Of a stretch of DNA of 64,000 bases, positions 48,413 through 57,966 are shown piece by piece; the stretch's first letter is position 1, and the number at the start of each line of letters is the position of its first letter. The position numbers were made by a program, and so were the translations under genes. Location: the NCBI RefSeq assembly GCF_004564355.1, contig NZ_CP038266.1, positions 2,852,001-2,916,000 on the forward strand, given 5' to 3'. Under the pieces are notes generated by a model, which saw only the letters and a program-made list of their open reading frames with translations, was not told where the DNA came from and did no database searches. This stretch comes from Microbacterium wangchenii (GTDB lineage: Bacteria > Actinomycetota > Actinomycetes > Actinomycetales > Microbacteriaceae).

Positions 48413-50338
48413 TCAGATCACGCGGTCGTTGCCGCCGTCAACGCTCACATGCGCGCCGGTGGTCGCCGGAAAGGACGTGCACAGGGCGACGACCGCTTCG
48501 GCGACCGTGGCGCTGCGCACCTCGACGCCGAGGAGGTTCCGCGTGCGGTACTCCGCCACCGTGAGACCGTAGTGAGCGGCGCGGGCCTCGAGCAGTTCCG
48601 GGGTCCAGATCGCCGTGTCGAAGACGGCATCCGGTTCCACCTGGTTGACCCGGACGCGGTCGGCCGCCCACTCCAGCGCGGCCACGCGTGCCAACTGCGC
48701 CGCCGCCGTCTTACTGGCCGAGTACGCCGCCGCGCCCGGACCGGGCGCCGCGACGTTCTTCGTGGAGACCAGCACGACCCGCCCCCCGCGGGGCGCTCGC
48801 GCCAGGACGGGGTGCACCGCGCGCAGGAGCCGCATGGGAGCGGTGACGTTGACGCGGAGGGCACGGTCCCATACCTCGTCGGCCACCTCGGCCACCGCCT
48901 GCGAGGGCGGGAAGATCCCCGCCGCGATCACGACGATGTCCACGCCGCCGAACTCGCGCACGGCGGTGTCCACCGCCGCGTCCAGCACGGCAGGATCGCT
49001 CACGTCACCCACGATGCTGCGCCAGGCGTCGCCGGAGCCGACCTCGGCCACGGCGTCGGAGAGGTCGACGCCCACGACCGCCGCACCATCGGCGATCAGC
49101 CGCTCGGCCACGGCGCGGCCGATCCCGGATGCCGCGCCCGTCACGATCGCGACCTCGCCGGTGAGCGGCCGGCGCGTGCGGCCGGCCAGTTTCGCCTGCT
49201 CGAGCGACCAGTATTCGATGTCGAACGTGTCGGACTCGTCCAGCGAGCGGTATCCGCCCAGGCGGTCGGCGGCGTCGATGACGTCCATGGTGTGAAGTGC
49301 CACATCGGCGGCCACCCGCAGGTCCGAGACCGACCCTCCCGCGAAGAGGCAGCCCAGCTCCGGATCGAAGATGACGCGGGGCGCCGGGTCGAGCTCGGTG
49401 ATCTCCGTCGTTGCCCGCGTGCGATGCCGCGCGACGTAGTCGCGATACCGCGCCGCGTACGCGGCGACGTCGAGACCCACGAGCGGTTCCCGCTTGGTGT
49501 ACAGCACGTGCTCGGGGGTCGCCGTCCCGCGGCCGGACACTGCCGCCACGTCGGGGCGCCGCGCGAATTCGTCCGCACGACCGGATGACGACTGCCGCAC
49601 GAGCATCGGACGCCCGGCCGCGGTGGACACCGCCTCGCGCAGCTGCGCGATCGCCGCGACAGAGCCCGAGCGGTCGATCTCCGCCCCAGGATCGCCCCAC
49701 ACCGGCACGCCGGCGGCGGCGGACGCGCGGGCCACGAGGTCGCGGTGCCGGGCCAACGTCGCGTCCGGATCGTCGCCGAAGGTGAAGAGTCCGTGGTTGC
49801 TGAGCACGACCGCATCCACGCCGGAGACGTCCGTCCCGGCGACCAGCCGCGCGAGGCCGAAGCCCGGTTTGACGTAGGGCAGCACGACTACCCGGTCGCC
49901 GAGCACCTCCGTGATGGCGGCGGGGGCGACGTCGCGGTTGGTGAGCGCGACGATCGCGTCGGCATGCGAGTGCAGCACGACCCGTCCGGGGAGGTAGGCG
50001 TGCAGCAGCGCCTCGATCGACGCGGTGGGTGCGGAGGCGTCGAGCGAGGCCTGACGCAGTTCGTTCACCATGGCGGCGTCGTCCAGCTGCTCCAGCTGCA
50101 GCAGATCGTGCAGGCGCGCGCGGCGCAGCGGTGCGAAGCCCGCGGCCTGGATCGTGGCGAGGTTCCACCCGCTGCCCTTCACCAGGACGAGCTCGACCGC
50201 TTCACCGGTGACGTCGACACCCGTGGTCTTGATCGAGGTGTTGCCCCCGCCGTGCAGGACATAGGCGGGGTCGGAGCCGAGGGCGCGGCTGACCCGCACG
50301 ATCTCGGCCAGCGCGTCGGGCGACGAGGCGACGCTCAC
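48413..50338 (-). CDS. bifunctional class II aldolase / short-chain dehydrogenase (RhaD-SDR fusion)
   Basis: 641 residues. Residues ~1-385 are a class II (RhaD/FucA-like) aldolase: YVLHGGGNTSIK at 26-37, the zinc ligands in VVLHSHADAIVALTNRD and SNHGLFTFGDD. Residues ~395-641 are an SDR: VTGAASGIGRAV cofactor loop, catalytic Ser in VLVSTKN and YSASK. Similar fusions (B. subtilis RhaEW/YuxG) cleave rhamnulose 1-phosphate and oxidise the lactaldehyde formed. GTG start overlaps the kinase stop (GTGA). Last gene of the operon. In this setting without a rhamnose isomerase the natural ketose phosphate may be a different one. Confidence 0.9.
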   Translation of the reverse strand: MSVASSPDALAEIVRVSRALGSDPAYVLHGGGNTSIKTTGVDVTGEAVELVLVKGSGWNLATIQAAGFAPLRRARLHDLLQLEQLDDAAMVNELRQASLDASAPTASIEALLHAYLPGRVVLHSHADAIVALTNRDVAPAAITEVLGDRVVVLPYVKPGFGLARLVAGTDVSGVDAVVLSNHGLFTFGDDPDATLARHRDLVARASAAAGVPVWGDPGAEIDRSGSVAAIAQLREAVSTAAGRPMLVRQSSSGRADEFARRPDVAAVSGRGTATPEHVLYTKREPLVGLDVAAYAARYRDYVARHRTRATTEITELDPAPRVIFDPELGCLFAGGSVSDLRVAADVALHTMDVIDAADRLGGYRSLDESDTFDIEYWSLEQAKLAGRTRRPLTGEVAIVTGAASGIGRAVAERLIADGAAVVGVDLSDAVAEVGSGDAWRSIVGDVSDPAVLDAAVDTAVREFGGVDIVVIAAGIFPPSQAVAEVADEVWDRALRVNVTAPMRLLRAVHPVLARAPRGGRVVLVSTKNVAAPGPGAAAYSASKTAAAQLARVAALEWAADRVRVNQVEPDAVFDTAIWTPELLEARAAHYGLTVAEYRTRNLLGVEVRSATVAEAVVALCTSFPATTGAHVSVDGGNDRVI

Positions 50339-51825
50339 GCCGTGGCCTCCCATACCGCGCGCATGGCGCTGAGGGCGCGGTCGAACGTCGCTGACTGCCG
50401 CGCGTAATCCGCGGCGCATTCCCCCGGCTCGACCACGAGGCGCGGGTCCGGCTCCGCGTGCCACGCCGCGGTGTCCATGCCCACGCCCCGCGCGGCGAGC
50501 CACGCCACGCCACGGGCACCCAGCTCGGTGCCCAGCTGACGCCGCATGGGGTGCCCGACGACGTCGGCGAACATCTGCGCCCACACGGGGTTCTTCGCCC
50601 CGCCGCCGGCGAGCGTCCACGGTCCGGCGGAGACCTCCGCCCCGCTGGAGCGGACCTTGCCCAGCTGCACGCGGTGATACTGCGTGATCCCTTCGGCCAC
50701 GGCGCGGGCCACGTGCGGATAGCCGTGATTCCCCTTGACGCCGAGGAAGGTGCCCGAGGCACCCAGGTGCTCGGGCGCCCCGTGGATGAAGGGCAGGAAC
50801 AGCAGGCCGTCGGCCAGCGGCGGCGCGCTCTGCCCCGCGGTCAGCAGGTCGCGCGGCGTGACGGGGATCGTGGCTCGCGCGCCGAGGAGACCGGCAGCCC
50901 ATTCGATGCTGGCCGCGGACGTCGGGGCGACCTCCATGGCGAGCATCGCGGCCGGATCGGGCAGCAGCGCGTTGATCGTGACGCGCGGCGGATCGGTGTC
51001 GGCCGGCACCACGACACTGTTGATCGCCCACGTGCCGACGATCACCGTGACATCGCCCAGTGCGGTCGCACCCGCACCCAGCGGGCTGGCGACGCAGTCC
51101 ATGCATCCGGCGACGACCGGGGTGCCCAGCGGCAACCCGGTGCGCGCGGAGGCGTCGGCGGTCACGGCGCCGACGACCTCATCCGATGCGCGCAGCGGAG
51201 GGAACAGCCGAGACGTGTCCGCGGGAAGGCCCAGCAGCTCGAGCACGGCCGGCTCGTAGTCCCGGGTCGCCAGGTTCACCAGTCCGCAGCCGGACGAATC
51301 CGACAGGTCCGCCTGCGCCGAACCGGCCAGGCACGCGGCGATCCAGTCCTTGCACGTGAGCGCCCAGCGGGAGCGCTGGAGCACGTCGGGCTCGTGGTCG
51401 TGCAGCCAGCGCAGCAGCACGCCCGGCTGCGCGGCCCACGGCATCGACCCCGTGACGCGGCGCACGCGCTCCACCTCCGCGGCGTCCAAGGACGCCACGA
51501 TCGCCTCGGCGCGATGATCCGTCGACGCGATGGCCGTGCGCACCGGGCGCAGGTCCTCATCCACGAGGTAGAGCCCGTTGCCGTGACCGGTGGCGGCGAC
51601 CGCCGCGATCGTCCAGCCGTCTCGTGCGAGGTCGGCGGTGAGATCGCGCAGCACGTCGGCGACGACGTCCCACAGCGCGTCCATATCCACCTCCTGCCGC
51701 TCGCGCGAGACGGCGACGCGCGGGTTGGGGGCGGAGACGGTGCGGATCTCGTTGCCCGCCTCGTCGAAGGCGGCCGCCTTCGCCGAGGTCAGGCCCACGT
51801 CGATCCCGATGACACAGGTGCTCAT
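50335..51825 (-). CDS. FGGY-family carbohydrate/polyol kinase
   Basis: 496 residues. N-terminal phosphate-binding strand VIGIDVGLTSAKAAAFDEAGNEI; catalytic Asp in GCMDCVASPLGAGATALGD; adenosine motif WTLAGGGAKNPVWAQMFADVVGHPM. It phosphorylates a sugar or alditol taken up by the ABC transporter of the same operon. The sequence is closer in pattern to xylulose/erythritol-type kinases than to LsrK. ATG 51825 has only a distant AGGAG (~17 nt). 22 bp follow the dehydrogenase gene; its stop overlaps the aldolase start. Confidence 0.9.
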   Translation of the reverse strand: MSTCVIGIDVGLTSAKAAAFDEAGNEIRTVSAPNPRVAVSRERQEVDMDALWDVVADVLRDLTADLARDGWTIAAVAATGHGNGLYLVDEDLRPVRTAIASTDHRAEAIVASLDAAEVERVRRVTGSMPWAAQPGVLLRWLHDHEPDVLQRSRWALTCKDWIAACLAGSAQADLSDSSGCGLVNLATRDYEPAVLELLGLPADTSRLFPPLRASDEVVGAVTADASARTGLPLGTPVVAGCMDCVASPLGAGATALGDVTVIVGTWAINSVVVPADTDPPRVTINALLPDPAAMLAMEVAPTSAASIEWAAGLLGARATIPVTPRDLLTAGQSAPPLADGLLFLPFIHGAPEHLGASGTFLGVKGNHGYPHVARAVAEGITQYHRVQLGKVRSSGAEVSAGPWTLAGGGAKNPVWAQMFADVVGHPMRRQLGTELGARGVAWLAARGVGMDTAAWHAEPDPRLVVEPGECAADYARQSATFDRALSAMRAVWEATA

Positions 51826-51847
51826 GATGGTGTCCGCTCTCCTGTCC

Positions 51848-53500
51848 TCACGGGGTCTGCTCAAGACCGGGGGCGTCCCGCAGCGCTCTGGGCACGAAGC
51901 GCCGAACCGATACACGGTAGCGCGCGATCTCCGCGTCGGCGTGCTCCTCGCTCCAGCCGGCGTACGCCACCAGGACCGCCGCTGCGCGCGGTGCGCACGA
52001 GAGCCCCACATCGCTGTTCAACGCGATGACGGTGCGTCGCAGCAGCACGTCCTCGAGCGTCACAGCGCCTTCCTCCCGGACCGCGTGGAGGATCTCGGCC
52101 GCGATCGCGCCCGTCTCCTCGTCGACGATCTCGGCGAGGGCGGGGTCGGTCGCGGCGAGCATCTCGATCTCCCGCGCGAGCGTGCCGTACACGTCGGCGA
52201 GGCGAGCGGCGGTGCGCTCGGGCAGCGAGCTGCGCTCCACGAACGAGGCACGGAACTGCGCCACGTCCTCGGCGGGGGCGCCGGGGAAGCGCGCGTCGCG
52301 CGTCGGCGAGGTCTGTCTCCGGAGCCCCAGCAGCTTCTCGATCTTTCGCAGCGTCTGCTCGCCGAGCGCGCGATGCGTGGTGTACTTGCCGCCGATGATC
52401 GTCACGAGACCGGCGGAGTCCCCGTCGTGCACCACGATCTCGCTGTCCCGGCTGACCGAGGAGGGGTCGGTCAGATCTGCGACGTAGGGCAGCGGGCGCA
52501 CCCCCGAGTAGGACCACAGCACGTCGTCGGGGGTGAGGCCGGCCTCGGGGATGATCGTGTTGACCGACGTCAGCAGATAGTCCACTTCGTCCCCGTCGAT
52601 CGCGATGTCCTCGATCGACCCGTCGTAGGGCAGATCGGTCGTGCCCAGCATGAAGCGCCCGTCCCACCAGGGCAGGACGAACATGGGGCGACCGTCCTGC
52701 GGAGAGTCGAAGAAGACGCACGTGGCGGGGGCGCCGGGGAAGGTGTCCACCACGAGGTGGCTGCCCTTGGTGGGACCGATCCGCCGGGGGTGGGTTCCGG
52801 CGAGGGCGAGGACCTCGTCCGCCCAGGGGCCGGCGGAGTTCACGACGACGGGGGCGCGCAGTTCCTGCTCCTGGCCGCTCTCCCGGTCGCGGTAGACCAC
52901 GCCGGCGATCCGCCCGCCTTCACGCAGCAGCGCCGTGACGGGAGTGTGCGTGAGCACCGTGGCACCGTTGCGCGACGCGTCGATCGCCAGTTCGGTGGCG
53001 AAACGCTCGGTCACCGGCACGTGCGCGTCCTGGAACAGGCCGCCCCACTTGACACCGGCCTTCGCCACCGACGGCCACTCCCGCGAGAGGCGGCCGCCGA
53101 ACACGATGCGGTTCAGCGGCAGGCGCTTGCCGATCGCGAGCACGTCGTGCACGATGAGGCCGCACGACATCAGCCAGCCCGGCGTCTTGTTCCACTTCGC
53201 GAACGGGATCAGCATCGGATAGGGCAGCACCAGGTGCGGCGCCGCCTTCAGCAGGATGTCGCGCTCGCGGATCGACTCGAAGACCAGCGGGATCTCGAAC
53301 CGCGGCAGGTACTTCAGTCCCCCGTGGATGAGGCGGGTCGAGATCGCCGACGTGCGTGCGGCGATGTCGTCACGGTCGATCATGACGACGTGGAGTCCGC
53401 GGGCGGCCGCTTCACGCGTGATGGCGAGGCCGTTGATGCCGGCGCCGATCACGACGACGTCGGCCGAGTGGGGCGCGCTGTGGGTGCGCAGAGTGGGCAT
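51848..53500 (-). CDS. FAD-dependent glycerol-3-phosphate dehydrogenase-like enzyme (GlpD/EryB family)
   Basis: 550 residues. FAD fingerprint VVVIGAGINGLAITREAAARGL (residues ~14-35), then SAISTRLIHGGLKYLPRFE, typical of GlpD; IGGKYTTHRALGEQTL and a C-terminal helical cap (~400-550). GlpD relatives oxidise phosphorylated polyols (glycerol 3-phosphate, erythritol 4-phosphate) and pass electrons to quinones at the membrane. Start: ATG 53500 with GAAGG upstream; the longer frame includes a hairpin and is rejected. Located between kinase and LsrF-like genes, so the substrate is probably the kinase product. Confidence 0.9.
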   Translation of the reverse strand: MPTLRTHSAPHSADVVVIGAGINGLAITREAAARGLHVVMIDRDDIAARTSAISTRLIHGGLKYLPRFEIPLVFESIRERDILLKAAPHLVLPYPMLIPFAKWNKTPGWLMSCGLIVHDVLAIGKRLPLNRIVFGGRLSREWPSVAKAGVKWGGLFQDAHVPVTERFATELAIDASRNGATVLTHTPVTALLREGGRIAGVVYRDRESGQEQELRAPVVVNSAGPWADEVLALAGTHPRRIGPTKGSHLVVDTFPGAPATCVFFDSPQDGRPMFVLPWWDGRFMLGTTDLPYDGSIEDIAIDGDEVDYLLTSVNTIIPEAGLTPDDVLWSYSGVRPLPYVADLTDPSSVSRDSEIVVHDGDSAGLVTIIGGKYTTHRALGEQTLRKIEKLLGLRRQTSPTRDARFPGAPAEDVAQFRASFVERSSLPERTAARLADVYGTLAREIEMLAATDPALAEIVDEETGAIAAEILHAVREEGAVTLEDVLLRRTVIALNSDVGLSCAPRAAAVLVAYAGWSEEHADAEIARYRVSVRRFVPRALRDAPGLEQTP

Positions 53501-53517
53501 GGGATTGTGTCCTTCGG

Positions 53518-53550
53518 GCGTGCGGGCGCCCGGGTGGGGCGCCCGCACGC
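53518..53550 (-). other. strong intra-operon hairpin between lsrF-like and glpD-like genes
   Basis: 14-bp perfect stem (GCGTGCGGGCGCCC at 53518-53531, complement at 53537-53550) with a 5-nt loop and no T-tract. It may lower transcription of, or stabilise the mRNA in front of, the catabolic genes. Confidence 0.7.
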
Positions 53551-53555
53551 CGGTG

Positions 53556-54428
53556 TCAGTGGGAGAGGGACTGGAAGAGCTCGAACGCGTCGGCCGGGTT
53601 CAGGCCGTCGTGGACGACACCGCGGACGGCGGCGAGCATGGCGGCCGGGTGCTCGGACTGGAACACGTTCCGGCCCATGTCGACGCCCGCGGCGCCCTCC
53701 TGCATGGCCTGGTACGCCACGCGCAGGGCCTCCTGCTCCTCGACCTTCTTGCCGCCGGCGATCACGATCGGCACGGGGCACGCGCTCGTGATGGTCTCGA
53801 AGCCCTCCTCGACGTAGTACGTCTTCACGAAGGCGGCGCCCAGCTCGGCGCTGATGCGGGTGGCGAGACGGAAGTACCGCGCGTCGCGCACCATGTCGCG
53901 ACCGACGGCGGTGACCGCGAGCACCGGGATCCCCGTCGCCTGACCCTGGTCGACGAGCGTGGTGAGGTTCTTGATCGACTTGGTCTCGTTCTCACCGCCG
54001 ACGAACACCTGCACCGCCAGAGCGGCGGCGTCCAGGCGCACGGCGTCATCGATGGAGACCGCGAGCTCTTCGTCGGACAGCTCCTTCAGGACGCTCGGTC
54101 CCCCCGAGGCGCGCAGGACGATGCCCTTGCCGTTGTCGGCGGGGATCGTGGTGCGGAGAGCTCCGCGCGTGCACATGAGGGCATCGGCCTGCGGGACCAG
54201 CGGCAGGATGGAGCGCTCGAGGTTCTCCAGCCCGGAGGTGGGGCCCTGGAAGTAGCCGTGATCGAACGCGAGCATGACGGTCTTGCCATCGCTCGGGTCG
54301 AACACGCGCGACAGACGCGCGCGCAGGCCCCAGTCCTGGCCGGACTGGCCCTTCAGGTGGAAAGCGCCGGGGGCCGTGCGGGCGGCGGAGAAGTCCGTGC
54401 CGTCGCGGAGGTCGTCGAGGTCAGCCAT
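53556..54428 (-). CDS. LsrF-like class I aldolase/thiolase
   Basis: 290 residues, a DeoC/LsrF-type TIM barrel that matches E. coli LsrF over its length by eye: [64 protein letters not shown] and [11 protein letters not shown], where Lys202 aligns with the Schiff-base Lys203 of LsrF. LsrF transfers an acetyl group from a phosphorylated AI-2 derivative to CoA; other relatives are aldolases. It overlaps the upstream permease gene by 8 bases, placing it directly after the transporter genes as in lsr operons. Confidence 0.88.
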   Translation of the reverse strand: MADLDDLRDGTDFSAARTAPGAFHLKGQSGQDWGLRARLSRVFDPSDGKTVMLAFDHGYFQGPTSGLENLERSILPLVPQADALMCTRGALRTTIPADNGKGIVLRASGGPSVLKELSDEELAVSIDDAVRLDAAALAVQVFVGGENETKSIKNLTTLVDQGQATGIPVLAVTAVGRDMVRDARYFRLATRISAELGAAFVKTYYVEEGFETITSACPVPIVIAGGKKVEEQEALRVAYQAMQEGAAGVDMGRNVFQSEHPAAMLAAVRGVVHDGLNPADAFELFQSLSH

Positions 54429-55473
54429 GGATGGGCTCCTTCTGTGTTGTGGTGGTGGACGCTGCCTGCGGCGCGCCCGGGGTCAGGGAGGCACGCAGCC
54501 GCCGGATGCTGGTGCGACCGGTGCCGGTGGCGGCGGAGGCGACGATGACGACCAGGACGACCAGGACGCCCTTCAGCACGTTCTGGGCGCCGACGGACCA
54601 GCCGACGAGGTTCAGCAGCCCCGACAGCAGCACGAAGAAGAGGGCACCGGTCCAGGCACCGGTCGCGACCGGGCGTCCGCCGGAGATGAGGGTGCCGCCG
54701 ATCACGACGACCGCGATCGAATCGAGCATGTAGGACGTACCCAGCTGCGTGCTGGGCGAGATGAACGCGGCCAGCAGGCCGCCCACCAGCCCGGCGAAAC
54801 CGGCGCTGACGAGGTAGGCGGTCGCGGTGACGGCGACGACCTTGAGCCCCGCCCGCTCGGCGGCACGCTCGCTCTGGCCCACCGCGATGATCGACAGCCC
54901 GAGCCGGGTGTGGCGCAGCAGGAACCAGATGACCACGGTGACCAGCACGACGAGGAGGGCGATGAGGGGGATGCCGAGCACCTTGGCATTGACGAACGAG
55001 CGCAGCGCCGGATCCGCACCGCCCCGTGCGGCATCGGCGAGCAGCAGTGTCGCGCTGGTGACGACCAGACTCGTTGCGAGGGTGGCGATGATCGGGGGGA
55101 CCCGCAGCAGCAGGATGGCTGCGACGCTGACGGCGCCCGCGGCGACTCCGGCGCCCGCGGCGGCGGCGAGGCCCACGACCGGTCCCGCCGTCGCTCCCAC
55201 GGCCACCGAGACGTACGAGGTCATCGAGACGATCGTGCCGACGGACACATCGATGTTGCCGGGGCCGAGGGTGATGACGAGCATCTGCCCCAGTGCGACC
55301 AGCACGAGGAACGGCGCCAGCGAGAGCGCCTGGGTCAGCGGGTCGAGCGGCGCGCCGGGGCGCACCGCGACGATGACGGCCCACACCGCGAGCACGCCGA
55401 TGAGGGACCACCCCCACGCGGGCCACGTGAGGCGGCGGCGCTCGGTCGGTACGGCGTTGTCGATGGCGCTCAT
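54421..55473 (-). CDS. sugar ABC transporter permease (RbsC/LsrD-like)
   Basis: 350 residues with about nine helices. [27 protein letters not shown] is the RbsC-family signature after helix 3, and [32 protein letters not shown] the C-terminal one. Second of two permeases, starting four bases inside the first (ATGA). Together they would form the heterodimeric pore used by ribose/AI-2-type importers. The C-terminal tail is hydrophilic and Thr-rich. Confidence 0.9.
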   Translation of the reverse strand: MSAIDNAVPTERRRLTWPAWGWSLIGVLAVWAVIVAVRPGAPLDPLTQALSLAPFLVLVALGQMLVITLGPGNIDVSVGTIVSMTSYVSVAVGATAGPVVGLAAAAGAGVAAGAVSVAAILLLRVPPIIATLATSLVVTSATLLLADAARGGADPALRSFVNAKVLGIPLIALLVVLVTVVIWFLLRHTRLGLSIIAVGQSERAAERAGLKVVAVTATAYLVSAGFAGLVGGLLAAFISPSTQLGTSYMLDSIAVVVIGGTLISGGRPVATGAWTGALFFVLLSGLLNLVGWSVGAQNVLKGVLVVLVVIVASAATGTGRTSIRRLRASLTPGAPQAASTTTTQKEPIHG

Positions 55474-56441
55474 CGGACGAACCTCTCGGTGATGATGCGG
55501 CCGGCCAGCACAGCGATGACGATGAGTCCCTGTGCGGCCGACTGCAGGCTGGAGGGCAGGTTGATGAGGCTCAGCAGGACGGTGATGAGCCCGAGGGTGA
55601 CCGCCCCGAGCGTGGTGCCGATCGGCATTGCACGACCTCCGGCGAAGGTGCCGCCGCCGAGGATCACGGCGGCGATCGTCATGAGCGTGTACTCGCTGGC
55701 CGCGTTGATGTCACCCGACCAGGTCTGGGAGGCGAGCATGAGGCCGGCGAGGATCATGAGGATCGCGGCGATCACGTACGCGGCGATGCGGGTGGCGGCG
55801 AGCGATACGCCTGCCTTCTCGAGCGTCGGGGCCTGTGAGCCGAGCGCACGCATGCGCGTGCCGATGCGCGCACGACGCGTGACGTACCAGCCGATCAGCG
55901 TCGCGGCGATGATGAAGATCACGGGGGCCGGGAACCACGTGGGTCGCCACGTCGAGATGACCGACAGCCACGCGGGCGTCTCGCCTCCCGGCGTCGGGCG
56001 GATCTGCAGGCCGATGCCCAGCCACACGAACGACATGCCGAGCGTGATGATGATGGAGGGCACACCGCGCTGCTGCACGACGTACGCGATGACGGCGTAG
56101 GCGACGACGATCCCGACGATCGAGGCGAGCGCGAGCAGCGGCGCGTCCACGAAGAGCGTCGCGGCGATGACGGTGACCAGACCCACCAGGAACCCGATCC
56201 CGAGGTCGATGTCGCCGACGCTCATGATGATCATCTGCGCCTGCGCGGCGAGCACGAGGGGCACCGACGACATGAGCATGAGCGTCAGACCGGGAACGCT
56301 CAGGATGCCCGGCTGCAGCGTCGCGGTGATCGCGAAGATCGCCACCAGTGCCACGAGCGCGAGCAGAGCGGGCGATCCGTTCACGGCGTCGGCGCGCAGG
56401 CGCTGACCCGTGGAGGGGAACGAGACGGTGGCGGTGCTCAT
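55470..56441 (-). CDS. sugar ABC transporter permease (RbsC/LsrC-like)
   Basis: 323 residues, about nine helices. AQAQMIIMSVGDIDLGIGFLVGLVTV and ILGGGTFAGGRAMPIGTTLGAVTLGLITVLLSLINLPSSLQ are the family blocks. Its start overlaps the ATPase stop (ATGA) and its stop the next permease start. Paralogue of the following permease. Confidence 0.9.
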   Translation of the reverse strand: MSTATVSFPSTGQRLRADAVNGSPALLALVALVAIFAITATLQPGILSVPGLTLMLMSSVPLVLAAQAQMIIMSVGDIDLGIGFLVGLVTVIAATLFVDAPLLALASIVGIVVAYAVIAYVVQQRGVPSIIITLGMSFVWLGIGLQIRPTPGGETPAWLSVISTWRPTWFPAPVIFIIAATLIGWYVTRRARIGTRMRALGSQAPTLEKAGVSLAATRIAAYVIAAILMILAGLMLASQTWSGDINAASEYTLMTIAAVILGGGTFAGGRAMPIGTTLGAVTLGLITVLLSLINLPSSLQSAAQGLIVIAVLAGRIITERFVR

Positions 56442-57934
56442 CGAGCGTCCTCCTGCGTGCGGTCGTCGCCGCCGAACGAGTCGGCGATGATGCGGTCTTC
56501 CGTGATGTCGTCGTCGGCGAGCTGGCTCACGATGCGGCCGGAGCGGAACACGTAGACGCGGTCGCAGTGCGCCATCTCGCCGTTCTCCGTCGAGTACCAG
56601 ACGATCGAGCGGCCCCGGGAGGCTTCCACGCGCATGAGGGCGTAGAGCTCGTTCTTGGTGGCGACGTCCACGCCTCGGAAGGGGTCGTCCAGCAGCACCA
56701 GGGCCGCGTCCGTGGCGAAGGCGCGGGCGACGAGCACCTTCTGCTGGTTGCCGCCCGAGAGCGAGGTGATCGGCGCGCGGGCGCCGCCCTTGACGCTTAG
56801 GCGCTGCACCCATTCGTCCGCGAGCGCGCGCTTGCGGCCCGAGCGGATGACGCCGCCGGAGGAGAGCTGCCGGGAGGCCGAGACGGTGAGGTTCTCCGCG
56901 ACGCTCCACAGCGGGAAGATGCCGCTGGTCTGACGGTCGCCGGGCACGTAGGCGCGGCGCTTGGCGACGGTGACCCCCCGCGCGCTGGTCCACAGCCGCC
57001 GCAGGAGCACGTCCTGTCCATGGCCGGCGAGCCCGGCCAGGCCGACGATCTCGCCCGGCTGCACGACGAAGGGCACGCCCTCCCCGGTGATGCGCGCGAC
57101 CGTTCCGCCCTGGCGGATGTCGGCGCGCTCGGTGGCGCTGACCCGGCGGACGGTGGCCGTGTCGGCATGCACTTCGCCGCCCATCGTGGACAGCAGAGCC
57201 TGTTCGGAGGTGGCACGTGCCGCGACGGTGTCCACGATCCGGCCGTCCTTCATCACGGCGATGCGGTCCGCGTTCGCCAGGACCTCCTGCATCCGGTGCG
57301 AGATGAGCACCATGGCGACACCGGATGCGGCGAGCTCGCGCAGGTGCGCATACAACTGGGCGGTGGCGTCGACGCTGAGCGACTCGGTCGGCTCGTCGAG
57401 GATGAGCATGGCGAGATCAGGCGTGCAGAGAGCGCGGGCGATCTCGACCATCTGCCGCTGCGCCATCGTCAGATCGCTCGTGCGGCGCACGATCGCGATG
57501 CCGTGCCCCGGGAAGACGTGATCGAGCTTCTCGGCGACGTGCCGTTCGGCGGTGCGCCGCCACGCCAGGCCGCGGGCGCCGCGATCGGAGAGGGCGATGT
57601 TCTCCGCGACCGTCAGGTCAGGGCACAGCGCCAGCTCCTGGTAGACCATGCGGACGCCGGCGCGAGCGGCCGCGGACTGGTTCCACGCCGCGCCGCCGCG
57701 CCAGCTCACGCTGCCGGCATCGGGCTGCTCGCGCCCGGCCAGCACGCGCATGAGGGTGCTCTTGCCGGCGCCGTTGTGGCCGACCAGTCCGAGGATCTCG
57801 CCCGCCCGCACGGTGACGTCGATCCCGGCGAGGGCCGTCGTGCTGCCGTACCGCTTGGACACGTCCTGCGCCGTCAGCACGACCTGCGTCGCCTCGGGCG
57901 AAGCAGAGGGGGGACTCTGCGTCACGGATGCCAT
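56438..57934 (-). CDS. sugar ABC transporter ATP-binding protein, two fused ATPase domains (RbsA/LsrA-like)
   Basis: 498 residues. Domain 1 has Walker A GHNGAGKST and LILDEPTESLS; domain 2 (~260-498) lacks a standard Walker A, as usual for this family, but has LSGGNQQKVLVARAFATDAALVLLDDPFRGVD. In domain 1 the signature is LTMAQRQMVEIARAL. I chose ATG 57934 because GAAGGAG lies 7 nt upstream; a GTG 12 codons earlier overlaps the binding-protein stop. Energises the two permeases. Confidence 0.9.
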   Translation of the reverse strand: MASVTQSPPSASPEATQVVLTAQDVSKRYGSTTALAGIDVTVRAGEILGLVGHNGAGKSTLMRVLAGREQPDAGSVSWRGGAAWNQSAAARAGVRMVYQELALCPDLTVAENIALSDRGARGLAWRRTAERHVAEKLDHVFPGHGIAIVRRTSDLTMAQRQMVEIARALCTPDLAMLILDEPTESLSVDATAQLYAHLRELAASGVAMVLISHRMQEVLANADRIAVMKDGRIVDTVAARATSEQALLSTMGGEVHADTATVRRVSATERADIRQGGTVARITGEGVPFVVQPGEIVGLAGLAGHGQDVLLRRLWTSARGVTVAKRRAYVPGDRQTSGIFPLWSVAENLTVSASRQLSSGGVIRSGRKRALADEWVQRLSVKGGARAPITSLSGGNQQKVLVARAFATDAALVLLDDPFRGVDVATKNELYALMRVEASRGRSIVWYSTENGEMAHCDRVYVFRSGRIVSQLADDDITEDRIIADSFGGDDRTQEDAR

Positions 57935-57966
57935 CGGGTGCTCCTTCGAACTGGTCGGCCGGTCGG

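Noticed and set aside
48413..51825. Calling the kinase and aldolase-SDR a rhamnose pathway
   Set aside because: No rhamnose isomerase or mutarotase is present, and a GlpD-like dehydrogenase is unexplained in that pathway.
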